DNA of 64,000 nucleotides from Veillonellaceae bacterium SB90 (GCA_902364065.1 CABJCJ010000009.1:26692-90691), one strand, 5' to 3'; numbered from the stretch's first letter, positions 10,017 to 21,350 are shown. Program-made: numbers and translations. The notes: generated by a model not told the origin, from the letters alone.

Positions 10017-10893
10017 TCAGACCTTCAGGAAGCGCTTGAGCGAAATGGTCGACCCCAGGGCTCCGATAAAAATGCCGGCTGCGAGGATGCCAAGCGTCAC
10101 GTAATTCATGAACGGATACTGTGGCATCAGCGGGAAAAAGGCCAGCGTATCGTAAATCTTGGCCGTCATGGCCGCATAGAAACTCCGAAGCACCAGAGCT
10201 GCGAGCAGGCCGCCGGCAAAGCCCATGACGACGCCCTCGAGCAGGAACGGCCAGCGGATGAACCAGTCCGTCGCGCCCACGTACTTCATGATGGCGATTT
10301 CCTTGCGCCGCGCGAAGACGGTGAGCCGGATGGTATTCGAGATGATGAAAAGTGTCGCACCGCACAGGAGCACCATGAGCACGAGGCCGAAAATCCGGAT
10401 GAGTCGCGTGATGTCAAAGAGGTGCGTGGCGACATCCTGCCCGTAACGGGCCTCCTCCACGCCCTCAAGCTGCCCGATGGTCCCGGCGGCCGTCTCGACG
10501 AAGGCCGGATCAGCAACCGTCACTTCAAAAGAATCGGGCAGCGGATTCTCGTCGCCGAGCGCATCGAGCAGGTAGCCCTGTTCGCCCAGACGCTCCCGCA
10601 GGCGCTTCTCCGCCTCTGTCTTGTCAACATACGTGACCGTATCGATGCCCGCAAGACCTTCGATGTCCTGCTGCAGCGTTCCCTTGCCAGCTTCCGTCAG
10701 GCCGTCTTCCAAATAGACGCTGATCTGCACCTGGGATTCCAGCGTCGAGGCCAGGCGGTTCATATTGAGCACGAGCAGCAAAAAGACGCCGAGCACGAAC
10801 AGGGAAACCGTGACCGTGCCGATGGACGCAAAAGTCATCCAGTTATTGCGCTTGAGCGAGCGGAATACCTCCTGGATGAAATACTCGCTGGTC

Positions 10894-10904
<11 letters not shown>
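10017..10904 (-). CDS. ftsX: Cell division protein FtsX
   Basis: Membrane subunit of FtsEX, which transmits ATP-driven conformational change to a periplasmic wall hydrolase. The 295-aa product has a first helix at about residues 22-45, an extracytoplasmic loop and three C-terminal helices, with the start MKLRTSEYF typical of the family. ATG 10904 is 8 nt behind AGGAGG; an ATG two codons upstream (10910) is the alternative. The gene overlaps the 3' end of ftsE and is followed at once by the M23 peptidase gene, its likely partner. Confidence 0.93.
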
Positions 10905-11580
<676 letters not shown>

Positions 11581-11616
11581 GAATGAAATTCCTCCAGCTA
11601 TCCCAATACTAAGATG

Positions 11617-11646
11617 CACAAAAGAGGACCCCGGCGGAGTCCTCTT
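11617..11646 (-). terminator. Rho-independent terminator of csaB
   Basis: AAGAGGAC and GTCCTCTT form an 8-bp stem over a GC-rich 9-nt loop; on the minus strand it is followed by TTTTGTG. It lies just after the csaB stop, so ftsE probably has its own promoter or is reached by read-through. Confidence 0.75.
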
Positions 11647-11656
11647 GCGATTGTTC

Positions 11657-12751
11657 TCAATCCTCTATGAGGTTCAATGCCAGCTCCGCATTGCGCGCCG
11701 CGAGGCTGCGCAGCACCGACAGCAGCTCGGCATTCTTCCTGCGGAAGGCAGCCTTGTCATGCCATTTGCGGCGCACTTCCCGCATGAGCTCGTCAGCGGT
11801 GATCGTATCCAGACTGCCGGCCGGCTGCTCCCCGATGGAATCCAGGAAACGGTCAATCTTCGGATCATACGAGATGCCGATCATCGGCACGCCCATGACA
11901 CCGGCAAAGATCAATGCGTGCAGGCGGATGGCAATCATCAAATCCATATTGCCGACAAGCGACAGGAACTCACTCGTCGTATACTCATCGTTGAGCACCG
12001 TGCACGGCTCCTTCGTCAGGGCTGCAATGGACTTGGCAGCCCGCACGTCCTCCGGGAACTGCATGGGCAGGAAGACCACACGGGCCGAGAGCTCACGCAC
12101 GATGCGGTCGGATACCTCCGCCATGACCTCCTTGAAATGCGTCTCATGCTGCCAGTCGCGGACGGAAATGCCGACTACCGGCTTTGCCCCATCGGCGTGA
12201 TAGGCATGAAAGATGGCCCGCCCTGCCGCCTGGTCGACAGGATGGATGGCCAATACGGGGTCCGCCGTGCACTCGATCACGGGCTTCGTGATGCCGAGGC
12301 GCGAAAGTTCCGCGAGCGACCCCTTGTCGCGCACGGTGATGAGATTGACGCGGTTGCCGATCACGCGCATGGCGGATTCTGCGAGCCTGCCAATGATGGG
12401 GCCTATCCCCTGTGCATAGAGCATGACCTTCTTGCCCATGAGCAGAGCCAGGAAGATGATGGCCAGGTAATAATAGAGACTCCGGCGGCTCGTGACATTC
12501 TGCAGGAGGCTGCCACCGCCGCTTATGAGCATGTCCGCGTGATAGAGTTCCCGGATAATCGCAGGGATACGGAGCCAGGAAACGGAGTCGACGCCATGGC
12601 GGCGGCTTGTATCAGCAGGATTTGCCGAGATCACCGTGATATGAAGTTTTGGGTCGAGATCCCCCAGAACCTCGAGCATGGCGGCCAGCATGGCCTCATC
12701 CCCGGCATTCTTGGAGCCGTAATATCCCGATACGACAATCCGTTTCTCCAT
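11657..12751 (-). CDS. csaB: Polysaccharide pyruvyl transferase CsaB
   Basis: Transfers pyruvate from PEP to cell-wall-linked polysaccharide, creating the ketal that SLH domains bind. The 364-aa product fits the CsaB/PS_pyruv_trans family, with the start VVSGYYGSKNAGDEAM and conserved blocks around SGGGSLLQNVTSRRSLYYY and IRLHALIFAG. In Negativicutes this modification is thought to help hold SLH-domain outer-membrane proteins to the wall (family knowledge). Its ATG shares one base with the stop of the DUF5693 gene, so the two are coupled. Confidence 0.93.
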   Translation of the reverse strand: MEKRIVVSGYYGSKNAGDEAMLAAMLEVLGDLDPKLHITVISANPADTSRRHGVDSVSWLRIPAIIRELYHADMLISGGGSLLQNVTSRRSLYYYLAIIFLALLMGKKVMLYAQGIGPIIGRLAESAMRVIGNRVNLITVRDKGSLAELSRLGITKPVIECTADPVLAIHPVDQAAGRAIFHAYHADGAKPVVGISVRDWQHETHFKEVMAEVSDRIVRELSARVVFLPMQFPEDVRAAKSIAALTKEPCTVLNDEYTTSEFLSLVGNMDLMIAIRLHALIFAGVMGVPMIGISYDPKIDRFLDSIGEQPAGSLDTITADELMREVRRKWHDKAAFRRKNAELLSVLRSLAARNAELALNLIED

Positions 12752-14823
12752 CAGTCTGCATTTCTCTCCTTTTCATGGGCTTTATGGGCTCTGGCCATGA
12801 TGGTCTGCCAGAGCTCGACCAGGATCATGGCTGCGGCGCCGATGCCGGCACCGAGTACAATGCCGCCGATGCCGCGCATGAACGACATATAGACCGGCGT
12901 GCGCATGTGCGCAAATGTCTCAACCATCGACCCCTGACCAATCGTTGCAACAAGGACCAGGGCAAAGAAGACCATGGTCGGCCATTTGCGCAGCACAGCC
13001 ATCGCCGCCAGCATGAAGGCCGGATGGCCGATCAAAAGCTCCTTCGTGCGCGGGCGGGCGTAGAAGGCCTGCTCGAGGAAGGCGCGGAAGCGGAGTTCCG
13101 TCTGCGAAACCGGCATGCCGGATGTATGGCCGCTGCGGGCAACGAAAACGATACCGGCCACGAGAATGATAAAGAGGCCGATGAGGGTCTTGACGCGGAC
13201 GGGCATGTCCAGGATGCGTTTGAGCTGTTCCATCACACCCTGCGTGTCGTCCATGCGGCCGTCGAAGATATCGAAGCGCTGCAGGAAGGCAATGGCCACG
13301 AGGATGATGGGCAGCACAAACGTCAGCTTGATGCCGCGGAAGATGTTGAATTCAAGGAAGTACTGCGTATCCGCCAGCGAAGCGGAGAGATACGCTGCAC
13401 CGATATACGAAAGTGCTCCCGTCACGAAGAGGGCGATGGCTGCCGTCACAATCAGGCGCACGATGTGGATGCGGGTCTTCTCCCGGAAGGCGCGCACGCG
13501 GTCCAGCTGGAAGATGACGGCAAGCGCCGGGAACATGTTGGCACTGGCCAGGGCTGCGACCACGCGGATTTTCGAGCCGTTGCCCATGAGCACCGGCACG
13601 GCCGCCAGAAGGCCGAAAATCACGAACAGGATATACTGGTAGCGCGGACGCGCATTGAGGGGCGGGATGACGAGCGACAGATAGAGCACACCGGCTGCCG
13701 CGACGCCGAGCACGACGAGCGCGCGCAGGATGACAGACGGATTGTAGAGGGTAAACGTGCCGGCCGGTCCGATGGTGTAGCCATGCGCCACGAGCTTGTC
13801 ATGCGTGGCTTTGAAGTACTCCATATTCGTCTTCAGGAGGCTCATGTTCGGCGACGGTTTATCGTAGATGCGCAGAAGATCGATGCGGATGTTGCGTTCC
13901 TCATCCGTATTCGACCAGCGTTCAACGGCCGTATCGATCTTGAGCTTCGGCTGTTCATCCTTCGGGATGGCGTACAAGCGTGCCACATGATCGTAGCCGA
14001 GTCCCTTGGCGATCTCTTCCATGCCATCCTGCTTGTAGAACTGCAGCTGAGTCGTCGCCTCGATGAGGCCGAGGTTGATGCCGCGGTCCTTCATTTCATC
14101 GATGGTCGTCTGCAGGGCTTTGGGCGCACCGAGGGACTGATTGCCGGAAAATACGATCTCAGAGATCTTGAAGCCCTCGAGGCGCTGGAACACCGCCTTG
14201 ACATCATCCGGCGTGCATTCCTCATAATTGCTCGGGCGCGCGAGGACATAGAAACCGGCATCATTGACCGTCTTCATCTCATCCGTCGGCATGCCGAGAT
14301 TCATCTTGAGGAAGGATTCGTAATGTGCCTTGACGGCAAGGACTTCCTCAGAACCAACCGTCAGAGCTGTCACGCGGTCCGGGCCGAGGCGGCGCAGCAG
14401 GTCTTCCTTGACCTCGCGGTACGTCTGCGGATCATTGCCCACGACGTAGACCTCACTGCCCTGGATTTTTCCCGATGCCACGAGCTGGCGCCAGACAGGA
14501 TCGGAAAGCGTACCGGCATGGTAGCTTGCCAGGATCTGGCTGCCCGGCAGTGCCGTCGCCTTGCCGTTTTCATTGAGCTTCTTGAATGTCGTCTCATAGA
14601 CGGCCAGCGAGGTGATGCCCGCCTCCCTGGCCTGCTGAAGCACGACATCTTCCGGCAGGCCTTCGCGCTGTGCGAGTTCCTTGAGGCCTTCATAATCGAT
14701 GGCCATGTCGACCTGCCGGTTGGCCTGCTCCACACCATGGCGCTGGAACCCGATCACAAGGGCTGCCAGCAGGCCGACCACGATGACGGCGATGAGCCAC
14801 CGATTGTATTTGAAATCCTTCAT
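12751..14823 (-). CDS. DUF5693 multi-pass membrane protein
   Basis: A 690-aa protein that regularly neighbours csaB in Firmicutes. It has one N-terminal helix (about residues 10-26), a roughly 330-residue extracytoplasmic part with motifs such as GITSLAVYETT and NLGLIEATTQLQF, then about eight helices in the C-terminal half. Function is unproven; genetic coupling to csaB (1-nt overlap) suggests a role in making or exporting the pyruvylated wall polymer. Start ATG follows AAGGTGG by 10 nt. Confidence 0.8.
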   Translation of the reverse strand: MKDFKYNRWLIAVIVVGLLAALVIGFQRHGVEQANRQVDMAIDYEGLKELAQREGLPEDVVLQQAREAGITSLAVYETTFKKLNENGKATALPGSQILASYHAGTLSDPVWRQLVASGKIQGSEVYVVGNDPQTYREVKEDLLRRLGPDRVTALTVGSEEVLAVKAHYESFLKMNLGMPTDEMKTVNDAGFYVLARPSNYEECTPDDVKAVFQRLEGFKISEIVFSGNQSLGAPKALQTTIDEMKDRGINLGLIEATTQLQFYKQDGMEEIAKGLGYDHVARLYAIPKDEQPKLKIDTAVERWSNTDEERNIRIDLLRIYDKPSPNMSLLKTNMEYFKATHDKLVAHGYTIGPAGTFTLYNPSVILRALVVLGVAAAGVLYLSLVIPPLNARPRYQYILFVIFGLLAAVPVLMGNGSKIRVVAALASANMFPALAVIFQLDRVRAFREKTRIHIVRLIVTAAIALFVTGALSYIGAAYLSASLADTQYFLEFNIFRGIKLTFVLPIILVAIAFLQRFDIFDGRMDDTQGVMEQLKRILDMPVRVKTLIGLFIILVAGIVFVARSGHTSGMPVSQTELRFRAFLEQAFYARPRTKELLIGHPAFMLAAMAVLRKWPTMVFFALVLVATIGQGSMVETFAHMRTPVYMSFMRGIGGIVLGAGIGAAAMILVELWQTIMARAHKAHEKERNAD

Positions 14824-14864
14824 TTGCCAAAAACCACCTTATCTCATCACATTCCCTGCGCACA

Positions 14865-15563
14865 TCAATTCCGCGCAGTTTCCTCCGCCACAATCAGGAT
14901 GGTGCCGGCGTTCTGTTCCACACGCCGCACCTGCATGCCCAGTGGCAATTGTTCTGGTTTGACGAGCTGGATCTTATTCACCAGATCGCCGAGTTTCGCA
15001 GAACCAAAGGGCGAATCCGTCACCTCGAGCTGATCCGTCACAAAATAAAGCGAGCCATCTTCCGCTGTCATATGACCCACGAGCGAAAGGCTTGTCCTGC
15101 GGCCAAAGACCTTCGCATCGGCAGTCGCCACAATGTTGTCATCGGTGATGGCCACCTGCAGGTTATCGGCCTGCTTGAGCTTTGCAGCCAGCGCCTCGCG
15201 CAGTCCCTCCGCATCAAACGTGCCGATAAGAGAAAGATCGCGGCCTTCCTCGAGCTTCAGATTGCCATGGAAGAGTTCGCCGCAGTCAATCTGCGCATCG
15301 CTGCCGGTGAGCTTGAGCTCCCGGGCGCGCAGCTGCCCGATCCTGCCGTTGCGCACCACAACGCTGAGATGGTCCGCATGGCCGGCTGCCAACAGGAGCC
15401 GCGGCGTTGAAGACAAGGCCACCTCAACATCATTTGTCGCAAATTTACGGGACAGGCGCGATGCCGTCGTCTCCTCCGCCAGGGAGGGAAGCAGCAGCTC
15501 GCCGAGCACGATTAATATTATGAAGAACAAGCCCGCAATAGTCAAGGTTTTTCGCAATTTCAT
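14865..15563 (-). CDS. LmeA-like (DUF2993) phospholipid-binding protein
   Basis: A 232-aa protein with an N-terminal membrane anchor or signal (TIAGLFFIILIVLGELLLP) and a DUF2993-like beta-rich domain (around LSVVVRNGRIGQLRARELKL). Relatives such as mycobacterial LmeA bind phospholipids on the outer side of the membrane, so an envelope-lipid role is plausible. ATG 15563 directly abuts GAGGG; a TTG two codons later (15557) has better spacing and may be the true start. It lies between prfB and DUF5693, all in one direction. Confidence 0.7.
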   Translation of the reverse strand: MKLRKTLTIAGLFFIILIVLGELLLPSLAEETTASRLSRKFATNDVEVALSSTPRLLLAAGHADHLSVVVRNGRIGQLRARELKLTGSDAQIDCGELFHGNLKLEEGRDLSLIGTFDAEGLREALAAKLKQADNLQVAITDDNIVATADAKVFGRRTSLSLVGHMTAEDGSLYFVTDQLEVTDSPFGSAKLGDLVNKIQLVKPEQLPLGMQVRRVEQNAGTILIVAEETARN

Positions 15564-15632
15564 CCCTCACAGTCGCCTGTCAATGGAACGAGGAGCCAGA
15601 AGCTTGGCCCCTGACTCCCCAGATGGATTCTT

Positions 15633-16739
15633 TTAGATTTCGTGATTTGCCTTCGCCGCGAGGAACGCGCGGATGAACATGTCGATATCGCCATCCATGA
15701 CGGCCTGGACATTGCCCGTCTCGACGTTCGTGCGATGATCCTTGACCATCGTGTACGGCTGGAAGACGTAGGAGCGGATCTGGCTGCCCCACTCGATCTT
15801 CTGCTGATCGCCCTCGAGCTTGGCAAGCTCCGCTTCCTTCTTCTCCATTTCGAGCTCAAAGAGCTTGGCGCGCAGCATCTTGAGGCACTGCTCGCGGTTC
15901 TGCAGCTGCGAGCGCTCATTCTGGCACTGCACGACGATGCCCGTCGGCTCATGCGTCATGCGGACGGCCGAAGACGTCTTGTTGATATGCTGTCCGCCGG
16001 CGCCCGATGCGCGGTACGTATCGACGCGCACATCCGACATGTTGATGTTGACCTCGACATTATCGTCGATTTCCGGCATGATGTCGCAGGCCGCAAACGA
16101 CGTGTGACGGCGTGCCTGCGCATCAAACGGCGAAATGCGGACGAGGCGGTGGATGCCCTTTTCCGACTTGAGGAAGCCGTAGGCATTGTGGCCCTTGATA
16201 AAGAGCGTCGCGCTCTTGACGCCGGCTTCATCGCCCGGCAGGAGATCTGCCGTCTCGACGGAGAAGCCATGACGCTCCGCCCAGCGGCCGTACATGCGCA
16301 GCAGCATCTGCGTCCAGTCCTGGGCTTCCGTTCCGCCCGCACCGGCATGCAGCGTCAGGATGGCATTGTTGGCGTCGTAGGGACCCGAGAGCAGCACCTC
16401 GAGCTGCAGGGCCTCAAGGCCCTCCGCTACAGCATCGAGCTCAGCCTTGACATCGGCTTCCATGCTCTCATCCTGTTCCTCCATGCCCATCTCCCAGAGG
16501 GTCTGGGCATCCTCGAACTTCGAGACGAGATGCTTGTACTTATCCACGCTGATCTTGACGTCATTGAGTTCTTGATTGATTTTCTGAGCCTTTTCCGCAT
16601 CGTCCCAGAACGTCGGCTCACCCATCTTGTATTCGAGCTCGGCAATCTTCTCTTCTTTGGCCGGGACTTCGAGGGACACGCCCATCTGGTCCAGCTTTTC
16701 CTTGAGCTCGCCGAGACGCGGTTTCAAATCTTCTAACAT
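15633..16739 (-). CDS. prfB: Peptide chain release factor 2
   Basis: Recognises UGA and UAA stop codons and triggers peptide release. The 368-aa product carries the SPF anticodon-like tripeptide (about residues 203-205) and the catalytic GGQ (about 248-250). ATG 16739 has AAGGA 4-5 nt upstream; an earlier in-frame ATG has none. The reading frame is uninterrupted: there is no CUUUGA-type programmed frameshift near codon 25, where many bacteria have one. It follows secA by about 70 nt without a clear terminator. Confidence 0.96.
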   Translation of the reverse strand: MLEDLKPRLGELKEKLDQMGVSLEVPAKEEKIAELEYKMGEPTFWDDAEKAQKINQELNDVKISVDKYKHLVSKFEDAQTLWEMGMEEQDESMEADVKAELDAVAEGLEALQLEVLLSGPYDANNAILTLHAGAGGTEAQDWTQMLLRMYGRWAERHGFSVETADLLPGDEAGVKSATLFIKGHNAYGFLKSEKGIHRLVRISPFDAQARRHTSFAACDIMPEIDDNVEVNINMSDVRVDTYRASGAGGQHINKTSSAVRMTHEPTGIVVQCQNERSQLQNREQCLKMLRAKLFELEMEKKEAELAKLEGDQQKIEWGSQIRSYVFQPYTMVKDHRTNVETGNVQAVMDGDIDMFIRAFLAAKANHEI

Positions 16740-16810
16740 GATATCCTTTCTTTCCATTCCCAAGGCCCTGCGGCCCTTATCGACTGACAGCCGGCTGCTT
16801 TACAGGATGC

Positions 16811-19420
16811 TCAGGCATTCTTGCCGCAGCAGTTCTTGTATTTCTTGCCGCTGCCGCACGGGCAGGGATCGTTGCGCCCGACCTTCTTGCCGTCGTTCGT
16901 GACCGGCTTCTTGTGTGCTTCGGCCGCACTGACCTCATCGCCATGCGAAGCCTGGGCATTCTGCAGATGATCTTCAAGCTGCGACTTCTGCTTCTTGATG
17001 GTTTCCTCCATCTTGGCCTTGTCCTGTTCCGAAGCGGGCTTCTGCTCCTCGGCAGCCGCCTGCTGCTCCGGCGTCACGATGCTGACGTGATACATGAGCG
17101 AGGCAATCTGATCCTGGATGGCAGCTTCCATCTCCTCGAACATGTCGAGTGCTTCAATCTTGTACTCGACGAGCGGGTTGCGCTGGCCATAGGCGCGCAG
17201 GTTGATGCCGTCGCGCAGCATATCCATGTGATCGAGGTGTTCCATCCACTTCGTATCGACGACACGCAGCATGACAACCTTCTCGAGCTCGCGCATATTC
17301 TCCTCGCCGAAGAGCAGCTCGCGGTTGTGATAACCTTCCTCCGCGAGTTTCTCGAGGCATTCCTGCAGCTCGTCGCGGCTCATCTCCGCGAGTTCCTCCT
17401 TCTTAAGGCGGCCCTGCGGTGCGTAAATCTTCTCTGCGTCCTCGATGAGGCCGTCGAGCTGCCATTCCTCCGGATAGAGCTGAGCATTGGCATACTGGTC
17501 CATCTCCGCGCGGATGATGTGCTTGACCATGCCCATGATGTTCTCGCGCAGGTTCTCGCCGAGCAGGATCTTGCGGCGCTCACCGTACATGACCTCGCGC
17601 TGCTGATTCATGACATCATCGTACTCGAGGACGTGCTTGCGGATATCGAAGTTGCGCGCTTCGACCTTCTTCTGCGCGTGTTCGATGGAGTTGGTGATGA
17701 GCTTGTGCTCAATCGGTTCATCCTCATCCATGCCGAGCTTGTCCATGATGCCAGAGATGCGGTCCGAGGCGAAGAGGCGCAGCAGATCATCCTCGAGCGA
17801 CAGATAAAAGCGCGAAGCACCCGGATCGCCCTGACGGCCGGCACGGCCGCGCAGCTGATTGTCGATGCGGCGGGATTCGTGGCGCTCCGTACCGATGATA
17901 AAGAGGCCGCCGAGCTCCGGCACACCCTCGCCGAGCTTGATATCCGTACCGCGGCCAGCCATGTTCGTCGCGATCGTCACCGCGCCCTTCTGACCGGCAC
18001 CGGCGATGATTTCCGCTTCCTTCTCATGGAACTTGGCGTTGAGGACATTGTGGGGAATGCCGTGCTTATGAAGGATGGCGCTGAGTTCTTCCGACTGCGT
18101 GATGGACGTCGTGCCGATGAGGACTGGCTGCCCCTTGCGGTGAAGGTCTTCGACAGCCCGTCCGACCGCCTTGTACTTCGCGCGCTTCGTCTTATAGATG
18201 AGATCCGGGTAATCGATGCGGATGACCGGCTTGTTCGTCGGCACCACGATGACCGGCAGATTGTAGATCTTGAGGAACTCGTCCTCTTCCGTCTTGGCCG
18301 TACCCGTCATGCCCGCAAGCTTCTCGTACATGCGGAAGTAGTTCTGGAACGTGATGGTGGCGAGCGTCTGGCTTTCGCGCTGAATCTTGACGCCCTCCTT
18401 GGCCTCAATGGCCTGGTGCAGGCCGTCGGAATAGCGGCGGCCTTCCATGAGGCGGCCCGTGAATTCATCGACGATGATAATCTCGCCGTTGCGCACGACG
18501 TAATCGCGGTCGCGCTTCATGAGTGCCTTGGCGCGCAGGGCAGCCGTGAAGCAATGTGAGAGCTCGATGTTCTCCGGTGCATAGAGGTTGTTGATGCCGA
18601 GAATCTTCTCGACCTTCGGGATCGTGTTGTCGGCAGGCGCAACCGTCTTCTGCTTCTCATCGACCGTGTAGTCGATGCCTTCCTTGAGGCCGGCCACGGC
18701 CTTGGCCATGACGGCATACATATCCGTCGACTTGGCACCGGGGCCCGAGATGATGAGCGGTGTACGCGCCTCATCGATGAGAATGGAATCCACCTCATCG
18801 ACGATGGCATAATGCAGATCGCGCTGTACCATCTGCTCAGGATAGATGACCATGTTGTCGCGCAGGTAGTCGAAACCGAACTCGTTGTTCGTGCCGAAGG
18901 TGATGTCGCGGCTGTAGGCGAATTTGCGCTCCGGGAAATCCATATCGTGTACGACGAGGCCAACCGTCAGGCCGAGGTACCGGTAAAGACGGCCCATCTC
19001 CTCGCTGTCGCGGCGTGCCAGGTAATCGTTGACCGTGATGACATGAACACCTTTCCCCGTCAGCGCATTGAGGTAAACCGGCAGCGTCGCGACGAGCGTC
19101 TTGCCTTCACCGGTGCGCATCTCGGCGATCTTGCCCTCATGCAGGCACATGCCGCCAATGAGCTGTACATCGAAATGGCGCATGCCGAGCACGCGGCGCG
19201 ATCCCTCGCGCACCACGGCAAACGCTTCCGGCAGGATATCTTCGAGCGTTTCGCCGTTCGCGATGCGCTCACGGAATATATTCGTATAGCCCGTCAGCTT
19301 ATCGTCCGTCAGCCCCTGCATCTGAGGCTCCAGCGCATTGATCTTCTCGACCACCTTGCGGTAACGGGCAATTTCTTTATCGTTATTGTCACCTAAGAAT
19401 CGTTTGATGAATCCCAGCAA
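16811..19420 (-). CDS. secA: Preprotein translocase ATPase SecA
   Basis: Motor that drives proteins through SecYEG. The 869-aa product contains Walker [24 protein letters not shown], helicase-like [11 protein letters not shown], and the C-terminal zinc SEC-C motif ([16 protein letters not shown]) that binds SecB or lipids. I place the start at TTG 19420: AAGGAG is 8 nt upstream and the protein then begins [13 protein letters not shown], as in other SecAs; the in-frame GTG at 19429 overlaps the binding site. The order secA-prfB is common in Firmicutes. Confidence 0.96.
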   Translation of the reverse strand: MLGFIKRFLGDNNDKEIARYRKVVEKINALEPQMQGLTDDKLTGYTNIFRERIANGETLEDILPEAFAVVREGSRRVLGMRHFDVQLIGGMCLHEGKIAEMRTGEGKTLVATLPVYLNALTGKGVHVITVNDYLARRDSEEMGRLYRYLGLTVGLVVHDMDFPERKFAYSRDITFGTNNEFGFDYLRDNMVIYPEQMVQRDLHYAIVDEVDSILIDEARTPLIISGPGAKSTDMYAVMAKAVAGLKEGIDYTVDEKQKTVAPADNTIPKVEKILGINNLYAPENIELSHCFTAALRAKALMKRDRDYVVRNGEIIIVDEFTGRLMEGRRYSDGLHQAIEAKEGVKIQRESQTLATITFQNYFRMYEKLAGMTGTAKTEEDEFLKIYNLPVIVVPTNKPVIRIDYPDLIYKTKRAKYKAVGRAVEDLHRKGQPVLIGTTSITQSEELSAILHKHGIPHNVLNAKFHEKEAEIIAGAGQKGAVTIATNMAGRGTDIKLGEGVPELGGLFIIGTERHESRRIDNQLRGRAGRQGDPGASRFYLSLEDDLLRLFASDRISGIMDKLGMDEDEPIEHKLITNSIEHAQKKVEARNFDIRKHVLEYDDVMNQQREVMYGERRKILLGENLRENIMGMVKHIIRAEMDQYANAQLYPEEWQLDGLIEDAEKIYAPQGRLKKEELAEMSRDELQECLEKLAEEGYHNRELLFGEENMRELEKVVMLRVVDTKWMEHLDHMDMLRDGINLRAYGQRNPLVEYKIEALDMFEEMEAAIQDQIASLMYHVSIVTPEQQAAAEEQKPASEQDKAKMEETIKKQKSQLEDHLQNAQASHGDEVSAAEAHKKPVTNDGKKVGRNDPCPCGSGKKYKNCCGKNA

Positions 19421-19531
19421 CCAAATCACTCCTTCATGTCCGGTGTGGACAGTACGTCCTGTCCTACAGTTAACCTACCTTACAATATTATCAGACTGCC
19501 GAATAGAAGTCAATGAAGCGCCCGGACCGCG

Positions 19532-20389
19532 TCAAGCCCGCGTTTTCTCATACAAGGTGCGGAAATTCACGGCCTCTATCTTTTCCTGGGCCAGCACGGC
19601 CCTGACCTTCGGCGAAAGGATGGCCGCAAGCTCAGCCTCAAAGTCATGCTGCCAGCGGCAGGCTTCCTGCAAAGGCGCATTCTTCGTGCCCGGATGCATC
19701 ATAATTTCCGTCGTGCCGGAAGACAAACCCTGCAAAGTCTTGATGAGAAAGGGTTCACTGACGGCCTCGCCCGCCACAATGCCGCCAAAGTGATCCGGCA
19801 CAGCGATGTGATGGCGCTTGGCGCAAAAAGCTGCCAGGCGCGCCAGGGTCCCGAGCCCCAGACGCCCGATAAGCTGACCGGCCCCGCCGAAATCCCCGGC
19901 CAGGAGAGGCGTGCGCGGCGCACGCATGGCCTTGATGCCCCCCTGCCCGCAAAGATCCAGCACGACGCGGAGGATTCCCGGCAGCGTATGCATATGCTGA
20001 TGACTGTCCGCATGCGAGAGCGGCACGCCCGTGCGCTCTACCTTCCGAAGCTGTGCACCGAGTTCCGCACGCACCTCCTCAAGGCGCACGCCGCCGCGCA
20101 GATAATGCTTGACGAAGAGCAGGTGATTATCATAAAAGCGTCCGTCCGGCGTGACAAGGCTTGGCACCTCCGAGGGCGGAAGAACCGGTTTGTCATCGAC
20201 CAGCGTAAAGTGGATGCCCAGGCCGAGTTCCGAGTGACGCCTTGCGATGTCGATGGCACCTTCAAACGCACCGCCTCCGGCCATGACCGTGGCCGAACGC
20301 AGACAACCGTGCATGACCCCCAGCTCCACGGCCTCATTGATGGCGGCGTGGCGGCCAAAATCATCCGCATTGATGATTACTCGCTTCAT
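19532..20389 (-). CDS. YdjC/HpnK-like carbohydrate deacetylase
   Basis: Probable metal-dependent deacetylase of N-acetylated sugars. The 285-aa protein opens with the family motif INADDFGRHAAINEA and keeps metal-site residues in HFTLVDDKPVLPP and the SHADSHQHMHTLP block. The VLPPSEVPSL segment is closer to the HpnK subgroup than to ChbG, but no hopanoid genes are visible, so a glycan or envelope sugar substrate is equally likely. It stands between hpf and secA. Confidence 0.8.
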   Translation of the reverse strand: MKRVIINADDFGRHAAINEAVELGVMHGCLRSATVMAGGGAFEGAIDIARRHSELGLGIHFTLVDDKPVLPPSEVPSLVTPDGRFYDNHLLFVKHYLRGGVRLEEVRAELGAQLRKVERTGVPLSHADSHQHMHTLPGILRVVLDLCGQGGIKAMRAPRTPLLAGDFGGAGQLIGRLGLGTLARLAAFCAKRHHIAVPDHFGGIVAGEAVSEPFLIKTLQGLSSGTTEIMMHPGTKNAPLQEACRWQHDFEAELAAILSPKVRAVLAQEKIEAVNFRTLYEKTRA

Positions 20390-20507
20390 CCTCTCATGCC
20401 TTCCTTTCCCTTATCCTGCTGCGTCAACTATATATGAATGAGTTTTATTATACCGCAGCTCCCTCGATGCTGGCAAATCAGGATAAAGCCGTTCCCTGCC
20501 GGCATGG

Positions 20508-20547
20508 AAAAGGGCCGCTGCATCCATCTGTCTGGATGCGGCGGCCC
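20508..20547 (-). terminator. Rho-independent terminator of hpf
   Basis: GGGCCGCTGCATCC and GGATGCGGCGGCCC form a near-perfect 14-bp stem with an 8-nt loop; on the minus strand it is followed by TTTT. It lies about 40 nt after the hpf stop. The rest of the 195-nt gap shows no ORF. Confidence 0.85.
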
Positions 20548-20584
20548 TGCAGAAATTCATGCGCGCATGCGATATGGGGTTGTG

Positions 20585-21130
20585 TCAGTTACTCGACTCA
20601 ATCAGACCATAATTGCCATCGTTGCGGCGATAGACGACATTGACATCCTCCGTCTCCGCATCGCGGAATACAAAGAAGTTGTGGTTCAGGAGATTCATCT
20701 GCATGATGGCTTCCTGAACATCCATCGGTTTCACAATAAAGTGCTTCGTCTTGACGACATTGTACGTATCGCCTTCATCCCGCACATCCGGAAGCGGCGT
20801 CGACTTGAACTCGTCGGCCTTGAAACCACCGGCACGGAAGCGGCGGGCAAGTTTCGTCTTCTGTTTGTGGATCTGACGCTCGAGCTTCTCCACCACGAGA
20901 TCGATTGAGGTGTACATATCCATCGTCGATTCCTCACCGCGAAGCAGCACGCCGCCCTGGATCGGCACTGTCACCTCAACCGTATGACGGCCTTTCGACA
21001 CCGTCAGGAGCACCGTGATGTTGCCGACATTATCGAAGTATTTCGTGACTTTGCCGACACGTTTCTCCACATATTCCCGCAGGGACGGAGTGATCTCGAT
21101 ATTCTTGCCTCTTACAGTGAATGTTGCCAT
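20585..21130 (-). CDS. hpf: Long-form ribosome hibernation promoting factor
   Basis: Dimerises 70S ribosomes into inactive 100S particles in stationary phase. The 181-aa product has the N-terminal S30AE domain (TVRGKNIEITPSLREYVEKR) and the long C-terminal dimerisation domain (VVKTKHFIVKPMDVQEAIMQMNL, split by few charged residues), so it is the long Gram-positive form. ATG 21130 lies 9 nt behind GGGG; upstream in-frame ATGs lack a site. The leader contains a 7-bp hairpin (GCAGCGG/CCGCTGC, 21156-21175). Confidence 0.94.
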   Translation of the reverse strand: MATFTVRGKNIEITPSLREYVEKRVGKVTKYFDNVGNITVLLTVSKGRHTVEVTVPIQGGVLLRGEESTMDMYTSIDLVVEKLERQIHKQKTKLARRFRAGGFKADEFKSTPLPDVRDEGDTYNVVKTKHFIVKPMDVQEAIMQMNLLNHNFFVFRDAETEDVNVVYRRNDGNYGLIESSN

Positions 21131-21282
21131 AAGACACATCCCCTTTCTTATTTCTGCAGCGGAGAATGCCGCTGCATGATATCCTATACAAGAAGCCTGG
21201 TCCGACAGGGGATTGCTTCTGATTATATGATATGTATTCGCCAAGGCCTCACGAATCCCTGCTTGAAATCGGAATATTTCAT

Positions 21283-21332
21283 TAAAAAAAAACAAAAAAT
21301 GCAAAACGAAAGCCCAGGCCAAAGCCTGGGCT
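21283..21332 (-). terminator. Terminator of the cold-shock gene
   Basis: AGCCCAGGC and GCCTGGGCT form a 9-bp stem; on the minus strand it is followed by long T-runs including nine consecutive T (21284-21300 region). Lies about 20 nt after the cold-shock gene stop. Confidence 0.88.
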
Positions 21333-21350
21333 GGTTAAAGACAAATATTG

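Noticed and set aside
12649-15033. A 794-codon plus-strand frame opposite the DUF5693 gene
   Set aside because: No recognisable domain and fully antisense to a membrane protein in an operon.
15633-16763. Programmed +1 frameshift in prfB
   Set aside because: The frame is open throughout and no CTTTGA-type site occurs near codon 25.
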